DNA from: Hydractinia symbiolongicarpus | Lineage: Eukaryota > Cnidaria > Hydrozoa > Anthoathecata > Hydractiniidae | Reading direction: 5' to 3' | Assembly: GCF_029227915.1 (NCBI RefSeq) | Contig: NC_079884.1 | Location: 22,010,001 to 22,074,000, forward strand | Length of the DNA: 64,000 bases | In this document: positions 46,001 to 57,389 of the stretch, in pieces | Position numbering within the stretch: position 1 is the stretch's first letter | Layout of the letters: each line of letters starts with the position of its first letter | Notes under the pieces: model-generated | Databases searched by the model: none | What the model saw: the letters and a program-made list of their open reading frames with translations, nothing else | What the model was told of the DNA's origin: nothing | Position numbers and translations under genes: made by a program

Positions 46001-49000
46001 AAGATTCCTACCTCTAAATGATGAAACATTAAAATATCCATCAACAACAGCATCCAGTTGCAAGAACGGCAATGCATCGAATTTTTTTGCCAGATGAACC
46101 TAAAACGATTCATCAAATCATCTTTGATAGTATCAATTGTGATACAATTAAAACTGTGGTAATAAGAACTAAAGGAGATTCCGGACCTCCAAACATGGAC
46201 TATGACGGTTGGAAAAGAATGTTGATGAGTAAATCATGTGGTGAAAGCTGTATGGAATTATGTAAAGCCATTGTTTTAGTAACTTGCAAGTTGTGCGCAG
46301 AAGAAATAAATGATGCTTCATTAGAATCACTCGTTGCATCACGTTTAATACAACTTGGCAAGATTCCAGGATTGAGACCAATTGGTGTTGGTGAAGTCCT
46401 GCGACGCATCATTGTGAAGGCAGTTGCAACAACATTAAGAAAAGACATCACAAAATCCGTTGGATCTCTTCAGGTTTATGCCGGTCGAGAAGGGGGCTGT
46501 GAAGGTGCGATCCATGCAACTAAAAGCATCTTCAGAGAGAAGGAAACCGAAGCAGACCTCCTAATAAATGCAACTAATGCATTCAATAGGTGAATCGTAA
46601 TGCCTTCCTTCACAATGCAAAAGTTGTTTGCCCGAAAATAGCAACATTCATTATAAATTGCTACGTATCACCATCTTAGTTGTTCATCCTTGGTGGAAAA
46701 CAAATCTCATCTGCAGAAGACACGATACAAGGACATCCAGTTGCGATGCCTATATATGCCATTGCAATCATTCCACTCATCAACATGATTCTGGAAGTCA
46801 CAGAAAATCTACCTGGAACCAAAACAAAAACAGAGGCATATGCAGATGACCTTTCTGCAGCTGGATGCTTTATAAATCTGAACAAAAGGTGGGAACAGCT
46901 ATGCAAAATGAGACCACTGTTTGGGTACTTCCATGAACCTACAAAATATTGGCTAATTGTAAAGCCTGATCAAGAAGGAAAAGCTAATAAAAATTTTTAA
47001 TCAGACTATAATCAACATTACTAAAGATGGCAAGCGACACTTTGGTGCGGATCTGATGATTACAAGGCCAGCTGATGATTCTGCTGAATACAAGGCGAGC
47101 TATGTGCTTGAGAAAATCAACGGGTGGTGTGACGAATTGAAGAAACTATAAGAAATTGCTCAAACAGTACCTCGCGCCCCATATACGTCATTTGTGAGTG
47201 GTTTTCTGCAAAAAATGACTTATGTGATGAGAACCATACCAAGAATATCCAACCTTTTTAAGAGAATTGACTATATAATTACAACGGAGTTCAATCCGTC
47301 GTTAACTGGTGGAGTCTTCATTAATGAAACTGAAGGAAAAGTTATCTCACTCCCAGCAAAATTTGGTGAACTTGTTATACAAATCTTCGAAGAATTAAGC
47401 GACACTGAATACAAAAACTCGAAAACCATCACAGAAAGTCTCACCAGTCTCATCGTAAATCAAGATTGATGGCATACCTAAGACCAAAACCTGGGTATAA
47501 ACAAAGCAACAATTAAAAAAGCCAAAATCGAGATTGTAAAATCAAGATTACAGAAATCGAATCTGCTTTCAATGAACGCCTGTGTTGGAAGAGTTAAATG
47601 GCGAAGTTTTATCAACATTGAGTAACTTTTCCAAAGAAGCTAGACTAGACGTAACAGGAAGGAGGTTTTCGGTAACAGGACAGAAGGCATTTTTTGACGT
47701 CAGGGTTTTCAACCAAATAGGTAAAAAATATGTAATCCCGACACCATCTAAATGCTATGAAGTAAACAAAAAAGAAAAAAAAATGCAAATATGACAACAG
47801 AGTGATCAATGTCACGCCACTTGTTTTCTTTACAACAGGAGGATATGGAAGAGAATGCAAAAGACTTCACAAGGGACTTGCGGAAGTAACTTCAGAGAAA
47901 TGCGAAACAAGCGCAGTTAGAACAAGATATTATAAAGAAAATCAAATGAACTTAAGCCCACGTGCAAGTGAACAACTTGCCAACATTAACTAAAGTAGCT
48001 TCTAGTTACAAAATGTAAATTTAAATTAATGTTACGCATGTGAATATTTGTAAAGTAATTTACCCAGTCAACAGTGGTCCTGGAAATATATATATATTGT
48101 CAATGAAAAAAAAAATTAATAAAGCTATAACAATGTTTGAGACCAAATAACAAAGTCATTTTTTACTGCGTGGGTAACTAGGAACAGCCTGGGACCAAAT
48201 TGGGTAAATTTCCTGCCGAATTTGGGTTGATGACGTCATCAAAAAACCTTAAAACCTCAATATTTCAGAAACCGTTTGTCAAACGTACATGTTCCTATAC
48301 ATTTTCTTGCTCAGCGTTTTAAGATCTATATAATGAAGGCAACGGGTATAAAATTTATAAAAGAAGAATTTTCCTATTTTGGCATCTCCTTGCTGACATC
48401 AACAAAATTTTAAAACTCTTTTAACTTTTTTCGGCGTTTGTCAAAAGCACTTGATTCTATACATTATTTTGATCGAGCTCTACACAATAAAGGGAACGGG
48501 TAAACAAATTTCCGAGAAAAAAATTTTCTGTATTGACGGGTCCTTGCAGACCTCATCAAAATGTAAGTGATGGTTCTCTTTTCTATTGTTCTTCTGCCTA
48601 AGTGCATTTTTCCACGGGCCCTACCGACTAATAACAAGTAAAAATTGATAACTCAAAGATAACATATAATGCAGCGATGAATTTTAGACATCTCATCAAG
48701 TGCAATTTGATAACACACATCAAGCAAATATAGTGCAAGATAATAACTCGAAGTGCGACTTAATAATGTGCAATAACGTGCTAGTGGTGAACTGGCAGGT
48801 TCAAGATACAAGTTTCCGGCCAATACTTCACTTGTCGATTGTGCTTTATAAACAATGTCTCAAACAGTAAACGAAGGCAACTAGCATTTCACAAATGTAA
48901 GTTGTTGATTTTCTTTTCACGTTTCTTTGTAAGGCAGAAATACTTTTGGTAGCTAACTTTCCAAAGCTATTTCTTTTCAGTATTTCAAAGCAGGTTATTC

Positions 49001-52000
49001 GTATTTAGAAACAATACTTCTTCATAGGTCGACGTTCGGAGAAGTGTTGTCACTACAACACTAGCTACACCTCATTATTCAAAAACTGAATCTTTTTAGA
49101 ACCATGTGTCGTAAAATGCATGCTATCAGCATTAAAGAAGGCACTCAATGGATCTAGCTCTAAATTTGGATACCGCTTGATGCATCATAATTTACAACTT
49201 AGTGGTCTCAATGTGCATAGAAAATCATTACGTTCTGGCCATAAGGCATTATATACAGAAGGCGTTGGAAGGAGAACAAACCATCGCGTTTTACGCCGTA
49301 ACACACATTCAAAGGACCGAATTTTTTGTAGCACCTACATAGCTATGATAAGCTTAAACCGTTTGGTTTTGGCATCCATGAAGCCATTGATGGTTTCAGT
49401 ACAAAGATCTTGTGGTTAGCTGTAGGAGCAAAAAATAACAACTTCACAAGTGTGTCATCATACTTCCGCAATACAGTTAAGCACTGTCAGCTAATACCCT
49501 GTTGTATCCGTGCAGATCAAGGGTCTGAAAACGAAATAATTAAAGGGATGCAACGTAATCACGGTGACAGAGAATCTGGATATGCAAGTTGTTGTTACGA
49601 CCCGTCAACAAGAAATCGACAAATAAAGTGTTGGTGGTCAATTTTCAAAAGAAAAAGACGTAACTGTTTAATTAACTTTCTCAAGGACAACACAATCTTT
49701 GATTTGAATCTGCAGTTTAATATCGATTGTTTGAAATTTTGTTTCATGGGCGTATTGCTATCTGACCTTAATCACACAATGAAGTTATGGAGTATTCCCC
49801 GCGTTCGAAAAACAAGAGATGATGAGTCGACTGCTTTTTTCTCCGCATATTATCCAAGGTCACGAATGCAAGTTCTTATCAAATTATTCAGATTTTTATT
49901 TGACAGCCGCCTATTCAGGAGAGCCGCCTCTTTTTGGATGCACCGAACAGATGACTTAGTTTTCCACATTGTTATGAGCGAAGAGGAAATTGATTTTCCA
50001 AGTTTAGCTAAAGAAGCGAAAGAACTATTTTTCACTCAAGAAAAGAAAATCTGCATAGACGTTTTACATAAGGAATAATTTGGCCACGAACTCGCAATTT
50101 TTAGAGGATTTTCTACCTAAGGTGCAGAGGTCGCCAATAATTAAAAACTTTTTCAGATGATTACGTTGGTTACAATAAATTACTTATAAAGCTTTTATTA
50201 AAAGTCGCGTTAATAAAAAATTCTTATAAATGATTAAACGTGTATCGTCAAGAAAAACTTTTGCCCTGGTCGAACATACACAACTTGTAAAAACTGTTGA
50301 TTGATAATGCACTTCAACCATGTTTATAAATAATAAGAAAATGAGAGCTAAGGATCCTTTTTCCAAAATCAAAAGGGATGCAATACTAATCAAAGTACAA
50401 AACAACAAATCGTAACGTAATAAAAGGTTAGCTTCTTGCTAAAGATAAAAAACAAAAATTTAAACAATGTTTCGAAACAGTTCTATAAAATGAAACAAAA
50501 AGGCAAATTTATACAAAACATAAAACCAAATTTCTAACCAAGATTTTTATAACTTATTCACTAGGTAGCAAAAAGTAATAGTGAAAGATATGTTCAAATA
50601 CGTATGTGGTAAATTAAGTGGACAGAATGTTTGGAACAATGATTTAGTAAAAAGTCCCCAATATTTATAATCCAAATAAAAGTACGGTTCATACAAAACA
50701 GTAAATTTTCTCGCAATTGAGAAAATGAATTGTTGGAATAAATACAGAATTTTACAACCTGTCATCGATGAAGGTCTGACATGACCTCGTGGATAGTTCA
50801 CACCATATTCCAATTTGATTGATACGTCAGCTCTAAAACTTCTACACCCAGTAACAAATGTTAACAATGACAGAATTTCTGGTTTTCGTCACATTCTAGA
50901 TATTGTTGCTCCTGGATGGCGAAAAAAATTCAATTTTACTTCAGTGACAGAATCTTCGTGTGAACAATTAAGGAGACAACGACCCTACATAACTTCTGGT
51001 TACTACTGGATAAAATTAAATGGAAAAATGATAAGTGTGTATTGTGACATGGTGACAGATGGAGGTAAGGTATTTGCAACCACTAAAAAGCAACACCTTA
51101 AAAGCTGTTGTCTGTTTTTGTACTAACACCACTGTAAATTGACACAAATTCTCATTTTATCTTCTGAACGATAGCTATAATTTTCGAATCAGATCAGTCG
51201 ATGAACTTTATCTTCAGACCTATCAACGGAAAATCTTTTCACAGCTAGAAAACAAATAACTAAATAACAAATTAAATTGCGGTAGCTAATAGTTTGCTCG
51301 TTTTGCTCTATAGGGGGGATTCAACCTTGCCGTAAAAATCATAGACATTAAATGTTCTAGTACAACTTGTTATAACACGGATTTAAGACCCCTAAATGGG
51401 TGAATATACTAATACTTCGATATAAACTTATTAAATTATCTTATGAGAAAAAGAAGCACTAGACTGTAAGTACTACCGACTCTCCAATTCGTTATGACTA
51501 TAATATTTTATCAATTTAGCAGATAATATCTTGCATTTTACAGGAGATATAAACAAACAGCCAAAAGGGACAAATGACCCAATTAAATACCTTTCTGGGG
51601 ATCAATTATGTTTCAAATTGTTCAAAATTTGTAATAAATTTTTAATTAAAAACTTAATTATGTACAGGAGGATGGACACAGATAACTCATCTAGATACAT
51701 CACTACAGGCTCATGAAATTTCAGATGCTACTAAAATCGGTGACGTATTCTTTAAGAATTTTGTTCTTACTCACGATGGTCTGTCAATGTTAAGGCAACT
51801 GGTTGATTTCAAGCAACTAAGGATACGATGCAGTAAACCCGCACATCACGACAGAATTGTTGACATAGCAACAACAACGTCATCTGTTTTGGATTATTTC
51901 ACTGGAGTCACTGATGAAAAACCTTACGCCTGCGGTGGATTTTATCCGTTAGAAGAAGACAACTCGGTTTTGGCTCAAAGATGCGCCCAGTGGAACGACG

Positions 52001-52155
52001 GAAAATTTGGTCATCATGACCGCTTCGGTGTCAATGAGCGCTTTAAATATTATATACTTGATATATATCGTGTAGCTACTATACACTGGCTAGATAGTCT
52101 ATGTGACGATGTAACGTACGAAGGTCCGGCCATTTATCAGTACTATGTGCGGTGA
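37055..52155 (+). CDS. Extracellular LamG-like (ConA-fold) plus fibrinogen-like protein
   Basis: Exons 37055-37211, 43529-43681, 43762-43944, 50831-51064 and 51668-52155 join in phase 1 throughout and give 404 residues ending at TGA. Exons 1-3 form a laminin-G_3/ConA-like jellyroll: [25 protein letters not shown], then [11 protein letters not shown], and a closing [20 protein letters not shown]. Exons 4-5 form a fibrinogen-related domain start: [32 protein letters not shown] joined to GWTQITH. The rest is diverged, with paired Cys and a CDDVTYEG segment. No signal peptide follows Met37055, and acceptors at 37065 and 37089 are possible, so an upstream exon is probably missing. The acceptor of exon 4 could also be 50852. 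Introns 1 and 3 (6.3 and 6.9 kb) are full of transposons. A role as a secreted adhesion or recognition protein is inference. Confidence 0.78.
39177..39428 (-). pseudogene. Possible small accessory ORF of the Polinton-like relic
   Basis: The 83-residue frame starts [20 protein letters not shown] and has beta-rich periodicity that could belong to a small OB-fold-like protein. The assignment is weak and rests mainly on its strand and position, next to the polymerase relic. Confidence 0.25.
41100..42060 (-). pseudogene. Protein-primed family B DNA polymerase relic
   Basis: Minus-strand frames read in order. 41868-42053 gives a segment with [14 protein letters not shown] and a degenerate zinc-finger-like piece ([14 protein letters not shown]). 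About 41550-41720 gives [20 protein letters not shown]. About 41533-41550 gives HRFDFEAF, matching the Exo I DxE motif. 41258-41470 gives [18 protein letters not shown] then [16 protein letters not shown]. About 41120-41212 gives [20 protein letters not shown] followed by PQGISYD, a typical block of protein-primed PolB. Stops and frameshifts separate the pieces, and the palm motifs (DxxSLYP, YxDTDS) were not found, so the C-terminal half is lost. Confidence 0.65.
42061..43528 (+). other. Remainder of intron 1 of the LamG/fibrinogen-like gene
   Basis: Includes the right inverted arm of the Polinton-like relic and, beyond it, AT-rich sequence with a (TATAC)n-type run near 43270-43300. No gene supported. 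Confidence 0.4.
44003..44070 (+). repeat. (AAC/GAC)n microsatellite
   Basis: Trinucleotide run (acaacaacaagaacaacgac, then gacgacgacgacgataac) in intron 3 just after the LamG exon. The Asp/Asn-rich frame it creates continues from the exon only if the donor at 43945 is not used. Confidence 0.9.
44150..44859 (+). other. Intron 3 sequence, no gene
   Basis: AT-rich, no recognisable coding region. A short inverted 'aactaactaa' run lies near 44485-44520. Confidence 0.4.
44860..48631 (+). mobile_element. Helitron-like element, copy B, split by a retroelement
   Basis: The left part (about 45080-45184) matches copy A at about 1815-1890. The right part (about 48116-48631) matches copy A from about 1925 to its end. 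The 3' end shows the same hairpin remnant and CTAA at 48628-48631 followed by T. The left segment is also partly duplicated at about 44900-45000 (shared 'gatgttgtcaaaaagc' and 'aatgttaaattttc'). About 2.9 kb of retroelement separates the two halves. Confidence 0.65.
45185..48115 (+). pseudogene. Non-LTR-type retroelement relic: reverse transcriptase plus nuclease-like C-terminus
   Basis: Broken frames read in order. 45843-46097 gives an N-terminal helical part ([20 protein letters not shown]). 46072-46593 gives [19 protein letters not shown], then [17 protein letters not shown] and [10 protein letters not shown]. 46680-47000 gives [32 protein letters not shown] (catalytic YADD at about 46838), and [15 protein letters not shown]. 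47194-47469 gives a thumb-like region. 47582-47993 gives [25 protein letters not shown], and [17 protein letters not shown], which could be a PD-(D/E)xK-type nuclease. Several frameshifts and stops are present. An A-rich end (gaaaaaaaaaattaat) lies near 48105. The element inserted into Helitron-like copy B. Confidence 0.75.
48632..49100 (+). other. Intron sequence, no gene
   Basis: No supported gene between the Helitron-like 3' end and the integrase relic. Confidence 0.4.
49120..50078 (+). pseudogene. Broken integrase-core (rve-type DDE) gene
   Basis: 49120-49330 reads as an HTH-like front ([20 protein letters not shown]). A different frame from about 49335 reads [20 protein letters not shown] then [13 protein letters not shown], and on through 49410-50078. 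[18 protein letters not shown] lies around the second catalytic Asp. [14 protein letters not shown] lies where a Glu is usual (typically N-x-R-I-E-x-W-W), here replaced by Lys. An in-frame TAG lies just upstream of the YDKLKPFGF block, where a Trp is typical. The missing Glu, the stop and the frameshift make it inactive. Proteins of this integrase type are widespread in cnidarian and fish genomes; the parent element class is unclear. Confidence 0.7.
50090..50830 (+). other. End of intron 3, no gene
   Basis: AT-rich sequence without recognisable coding capacity, up to the fibrinogen-like exon acceptor. Confidence 0.45.
51065..51667 (+). other. Intron 4 of the LamG/fibrinogen-like gene
   Basis: Donor GGAG|GTAAGG, acceptor tatgtacag. 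It splits the conserved DGGGW segment between two glycines. No other feature seen. Confidence 0.8.
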
Positions 52156-54441
52156 GAAAACAGTGAGGCGAAGGTGAAGAAGAAGAATAATGATACTACA
52201 AGTAGCTTTGTAAACGTGTACACGTTATTTCTAAAAGTGGTGAACACATTTTAGTCAAGAAAAGTCGAGAAATGAAACATTTGCTGTTTTTAGTGGATAG
52301 AAATGATGTGATCCTCGGAATTTACGCATAAATAACAGTTTTTTTACTTCATTAAGTTTACGTAACGTACTGACTACTTAATCTATGTGATAGTATTAAG
52401 TATGAAGGTTCACCTATCTGTAAGTATTATGTGTGTAAAGAATCTGACATTAAAAATAATAGCCGCACTTTTGCGCTCCCGTGTGTCTGTATCGGTGAAA
52501 GTGGATTTTTTTTTTTAAGAATTTAGTCACAGTAATATGTAAAATATACTAAACGATTATTTATTGCCTTTTGCAAAAGTTTTATGTATTTTAACTTTTT
52601 AAAAAATATTAAGGGCAATTAACTTTTATTGCTCCCTCAATGCATTTCACTTTTGAAAATGAGTGCACCAGCAAAGTTGTCTATTTCGTGTGGAACGTTT
52701 AAATTATTCCCGCCATTTGTTAACGAAATCTCTTATAATAATACGCTAAGTATGTGTATGAGTGTGTCTGACTGCAACAGGCAAAATCGATTTTGTTTTC
52801 AACAATTTTTCGATAAAGGCGCCTAAAAAATATCCCGTAAAAACTATATTCTGTATTTTTAAATTTTTTGTTTACAATTTCCAGTTAGTCAGAACAAACT
52901 ATGTGATAAAATAAAGCAATTTTTTTAGCTGGGGAATTTTATAGTATGCCAATTTAAATTTAGCGTGACGGGTTTTAAAACCACAGGAATGCTTTGTTAT
53001 AAATTAATAGACGGGCAATGTCACGGGCTGTTAAACCTTGTTATTGTTGTTGTCTATTTCATGAAAATGTTCTATTTTCCGTCTTTTTAATCAAATTAAC
53101 AACAAAACGTAATAATTTTATGATATGACATATGATATTTTATGATAATTTTATGAAAGACTGCAATTCTTTTGACTTTGATTTCCCGGGGTTTTTTTTG
53201 TCTTATTTTACGGATTTTTTTTAACAAACTTAGGATAATTTACTGGCAATGATTCAATCCGTTATATTATTGACTTAACATTTGGATAGGTATGTTGGAT
53301 AAATGGCAGGTCCCATTATTTGATTTATTTTGTTTCATAGCCCTTTGTTAAAGGTGTAGACTCAAATGTGCTTTAAATTTTTTGTATAATCCCACTTTGA
53401 AGTGAATATCTCTGAAATAGTATGTTGTATAACTCATTTGCAGAATCTCATTACTAATTAAACAGGCACATGTATATTGATATGCTTTCGGTAATTTTAT
53501 TTGCTGCCAACAGCTAATATACCACGTGATACTGTTCTTTAGAAACAGTTTATCACATTTAGACAAATTTGTTACCGCTTTCTGTACATTTTTTCTTTAA
53601 TAATTTTTGAAATAGATTGTAAACATCAATTTGTATATAACTTTATGACTTAAACTTTGTTGGTCAAAAGTTTTATCACCCCTAATAATTTATGGATCCC
53701 AATTTTCGTCATCTTACTTAAAGCTTGGTCATTTTAGGCAGATAAGAGCGTTGATAATTTGACATCCGCTGCGGCTGTCATTAGTCACCTAACTAAAAGG
53801 TTTTCCATAAATAATGACCAAAAATTTAAAAGTGGTCCTTATTTTGGTCTCCCATTTGAAGTTTCGTCACTTTGACCGACAAAGTTTGCATCTAGAACAC
53901 TTTATATTGTTAACCACACTTATTTATGTACATAGCAACGATACGCAAATAAAAATTGACTTTTTATTGCTTCATCTTTAGTATACTCACAGCCATCAAT
54001 CTTCATGTTATTTAATTTTTGCACAGATATAATAAGCGATAAAAATATTGCTGCACGATATAAATACTGGCGCGCGAAAAACCTTTATTTAATTCAATGA
54101 TTTTTGCATTAAAATTTGCATTTCATATATAAGCATAAAATCTGGTAGTCAAAATAGAAATGATTAAAACTTGTAAAAGTAAGGACGTATAACGTAGAGT
54201 ATTTTTTACTTCAAAAGAGAATAATTTTAAGTTTCTATGTTGTCTGTAAAGAACTTGTTTTTTTTTTGTTGTAAGCTTATAATACGACATTACCACATGT
54301 CGGTGTTGTTGGTCTTATAGTCTTTAAATATTGCACGCAATTTTTTGCGCGCCAAAATTAATACTATTATATCGTCCGAGCAACTGTTTTATTAAAATCT
54401 CTAAGTTGTAGTTAGCTATAAAAGTTTTTACCAATATATAG
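52156..54441. other. Gene-free intergenic stretch
   Basis: No supported gene. Two fragments near 52465-52510 and 52740-52800 (gtgtgtctgt, acaggcaaaat) resemble the presumed 5' part of the Helitron-like family. Confidence 0.4.
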
Positions 54442-54732
54442 TTGCAACTACTTGCCGCCATTGTTTACCATGATACGACAGTTGTTCTTTCAAAGCTGAT
54501 ACATATGCACCCTTTATTTTCCAAAGCAATGATTAGCCCCAACACCAACCTTGACCCCGGGGATGGTTCTGTTTTTATAAACCCTGGAGTCGAGGTTGCA
54601 CCAACACGCGAAGGATACTTAATGCGTTTTATCAGATCACGTGTGCACATTCTACCTCCGCAAGCTTCTATGCCAGGTTTAAATCTGGAAGTTACATGCA
54701 CATTCGACTTTGTTTCTAGTGGATTTTTTTAA
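54442..54732 (+). other. Unassigned 96-residue open frame
   Basis: The frame contains DPGDGSVFINPGVEVAPTRE followed by GYLMRFIRSRVHILPP. It looks more protein-like and is less AT-rich than its surroundings, but I recognise no family and see no convincing splice partner. It may be an exon of an unseen gene or a transposon fragment. Confidence 0.25.
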
Positions 54733-56740
54733 AAGCAGCAAACAGTCTATAACTAATAGGATCCGGAAAGAATAACAAAATATTTCCAGTTAAGTTTTTT
54801 ATTTTGCACAGTATTATATACAGTGATATACAGCTGAATTTCTTGCTACATTCTACCTCACTATAAACTGGATTATATTTATACTGTTTTGCATGCACAA
54901 TTGATACTTTCAAAATGTTTAAAATGCAGTCTGTGAAGCATTTAAAATAAAACTTTATAAATATTTGTTTAAAAAAGGAAATAAAAAATGCCAATCAAAA
55001 AATAAGATTTTAGGACAAATAACACTTTTTTCAGACACACGCAAAAAATGTAAAAGTATATATCATACAACATAAAAATATAAAAAAAAATCAGGCCAAG
55101 ATTACTTTAAAAATATTAAAACTCCAGGTCTACTATAGACCTGCAGCATTATCATTTTTAAATCAAATTTATAGGTTAAAAAATTTAAAGGCATAATCTG
55201 CAAAAACAAAATCTATAGATATATGATTCAGTTCATGTTAATGGTGGCAAGTTTTTCTGCAAGTGTAAGCCAAAAAACCTTGTGGTTTACTGGTTGTAAC
55301 GTATCAGAAGGACTTTTCCTTTAATCATTTACAAGTACGTCCTTTATATTTCCAGTTAGGATCTCCATTAAATTTGTCCTTTTTTTTGACTCTAAAAAAA
55401 TATATAATTGATCAAATAAGCAATCCAAAAATGAAGTTATAGTTTAAGGATTTACCAGTCACATGCGGGTAACAGATAAGAATCATTTGTCAACAACTAT
55501 ATATGGGTCTATTCAAAAATGCGTACATACTATAAATCGTCAATCTTATACGCCATTGTATGCTTTGCTTTTAACTTACCCGTTTCCCGAGTTACAGATC
55601 ACCCCTCCCCGAAAAATCAATATTAATTATAACACGTTACTTTAAAAAAGGACAATTGGTAACTGTGGCAGGTCTAAGGTGTTAAAGTTGAAATAACCAC
55701 ACACTTTTTGCAGAAAAGATACCTAAAAAAACGCAATATTTTTTTAAAGCGTATATAGATATGTATGCCCTTCGAAGACCCTCTTCCCCTTGTACACTTT
55801 GAGAGCAACTGTAGAATTTGTGCAGAAAAATCTTGATTATTATATCAAAGCTGCAAGCGCAAATAAGCACTTCTAGCTACACACAAAGAATGAGAATTTC
55901 CAAGTAAACTGAATGAGTAAGTGCGTAACTGTGTTGCTGTTCATATTTTATTAAATTTTTTTGAATGCATTTTCTGAAGTTTAGCCGAACGTCAATTGAA
56001 CGTTTAGAAAAATGCGAGTGCTCTCTCTTTCCCAAATTCAAACTTACACATTCTTTTTGCACAGCTGAATTTCAGGGGTGACTACTTTACAGGACTTTAC
56101 AGAACTTTACATAAAGAAAAAAATTAAAATACTGCAGCTAGTTACATTACATAGATATATAGCTAGCTATCTCCAGGGTGTAGGCTTTTTAAGCAGTGTT
56201 CAAATGATGAGTCCAGCATGGAAATTGATCTAGCTAGCTATCAACGTTATCAACAAAGTATTTTTCACAGCTATGTAATGCAAGAATGTATCAAGTTGTC
56301 ATCATTGGGATCCCTGGCAACCTCAAGACAAAAAATTTTCTACACATTTTTGAAGTTCGGTAACGGTTCAATATGATAATTTACTTAATTCTAGATTAGT
56401 TTTGCCTAATCCAGTTAAAGCTTCGTGAAAGTTTGAGCATATAAAATTGCCTTTTCCTAAACAGAATGTATTCACATGTGGCCGATGAAAAAAAAACAGA
56501 GCTACAGATGTAATATATCAAGCACTCAAATGGAGAATGTTCAAGAAAGCTGATAACGGGTTTCTCACTGATGTTTTAGGACAGTTGAGAGTTTAAGCTG
56601 TAAAACGGTGAGGTTTTTTGTTTACTTGTATCTAACACCAGGTTTCCTCAACTCAAAAAGAAACTTTGAGAATCCTATTGTTCGAGATTTTAAATATAAA
56701 TATTCATTATTATGGCAATCATAAAGAATTTTCTTTTATT
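54733..56740. other. Gene-free intergenic stretch
   Basis: AT-rich. No recognisable gene, long repeat or transposon end. Confidence 0.4.
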
Positions 56741-57125
56741 CGTTTCTTTCCGGAATTTCATAAATTATAATAATTATGACGTCATCCAAAATTTCATAAT
56801 GGTTCTACGCTCTTTAAATAAGGATATTTAGATAGAATATTAAATTATCATGACAAAACTGAAGTTTTTAAAGCAATGTATTATTCTAGTTGGATTTTAT
56901 ATATATAATTATTTATATATAATTATTTTGAAAACGAGGCTATTCTTAGAAAGCTTGTCTATATGAAGGGTTTGACCGTAACTTTCAGCTCGCAGTTGAA
57001 GCACTTAAGGAACAGAAATAATTAAGAAATTAAGTAATTTGTTCTACCTTTTGATAAGGAACTTATTTTTAGTATCGACCTCTTTAATTAAGTTTGGCAT
57101 AATTAGGAAGTTCGGAAAAGGTCTA
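56741..57125 (-). mobile_element. MITE 'GACCTTTCCC' family, copy 3 (inverted)
   Basis: The reverse complement is collinear with copies 1 and 2: the 5' terminus is at 57125 (TAGACCTTTTCCGAACTTC on the minus strand) and a degenerate 3' terminus lies at about 56741. It lies 183 bp from the left end of the ISL2EU-type transposon. Confidence 0.82.
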
Positions 57126-57308
57126 TTAGCTAACATTGGAAATTGAGGAAAATGATAACACATGCAACTATATGAAAAGCCCTTGCAGGCTAAAAGATTT
57201 CGGATTCTTGTTCGTGTGTAATTTTGTTCCCTATACCAAGGTCGCCAGTAGCCTGTTTTGTACAGAACCTCTACAATGTTGTTCTGTTGTTTGAAATAAA
57301 TAGGTATA

Positions 57309-57335
57309 GACCTTTTCATAAATTATTGCGCAATA
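57309..57335 (+). repeat. Left terminal inverted repeat of the ISL2EU-type element
   Basis: Pairs with 61825-61851 with about two mismatches over the first 24 bases. Confidence 0.9.
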
Positions 57336-57389
57336 GTATGCCTCGTATTGAAAACGAGACAAGCGGTGCTAAACTTTTTTGTAAACAAA

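Noticed and set aside
30923-52155. One continuous gene joining the 30923-36425 exons and the LamG/fibrinogen-like exons
   Set aside because: The exon ending at 36425 closes with an in-frame TAA, and the next exon has no phase-1 acceptor.
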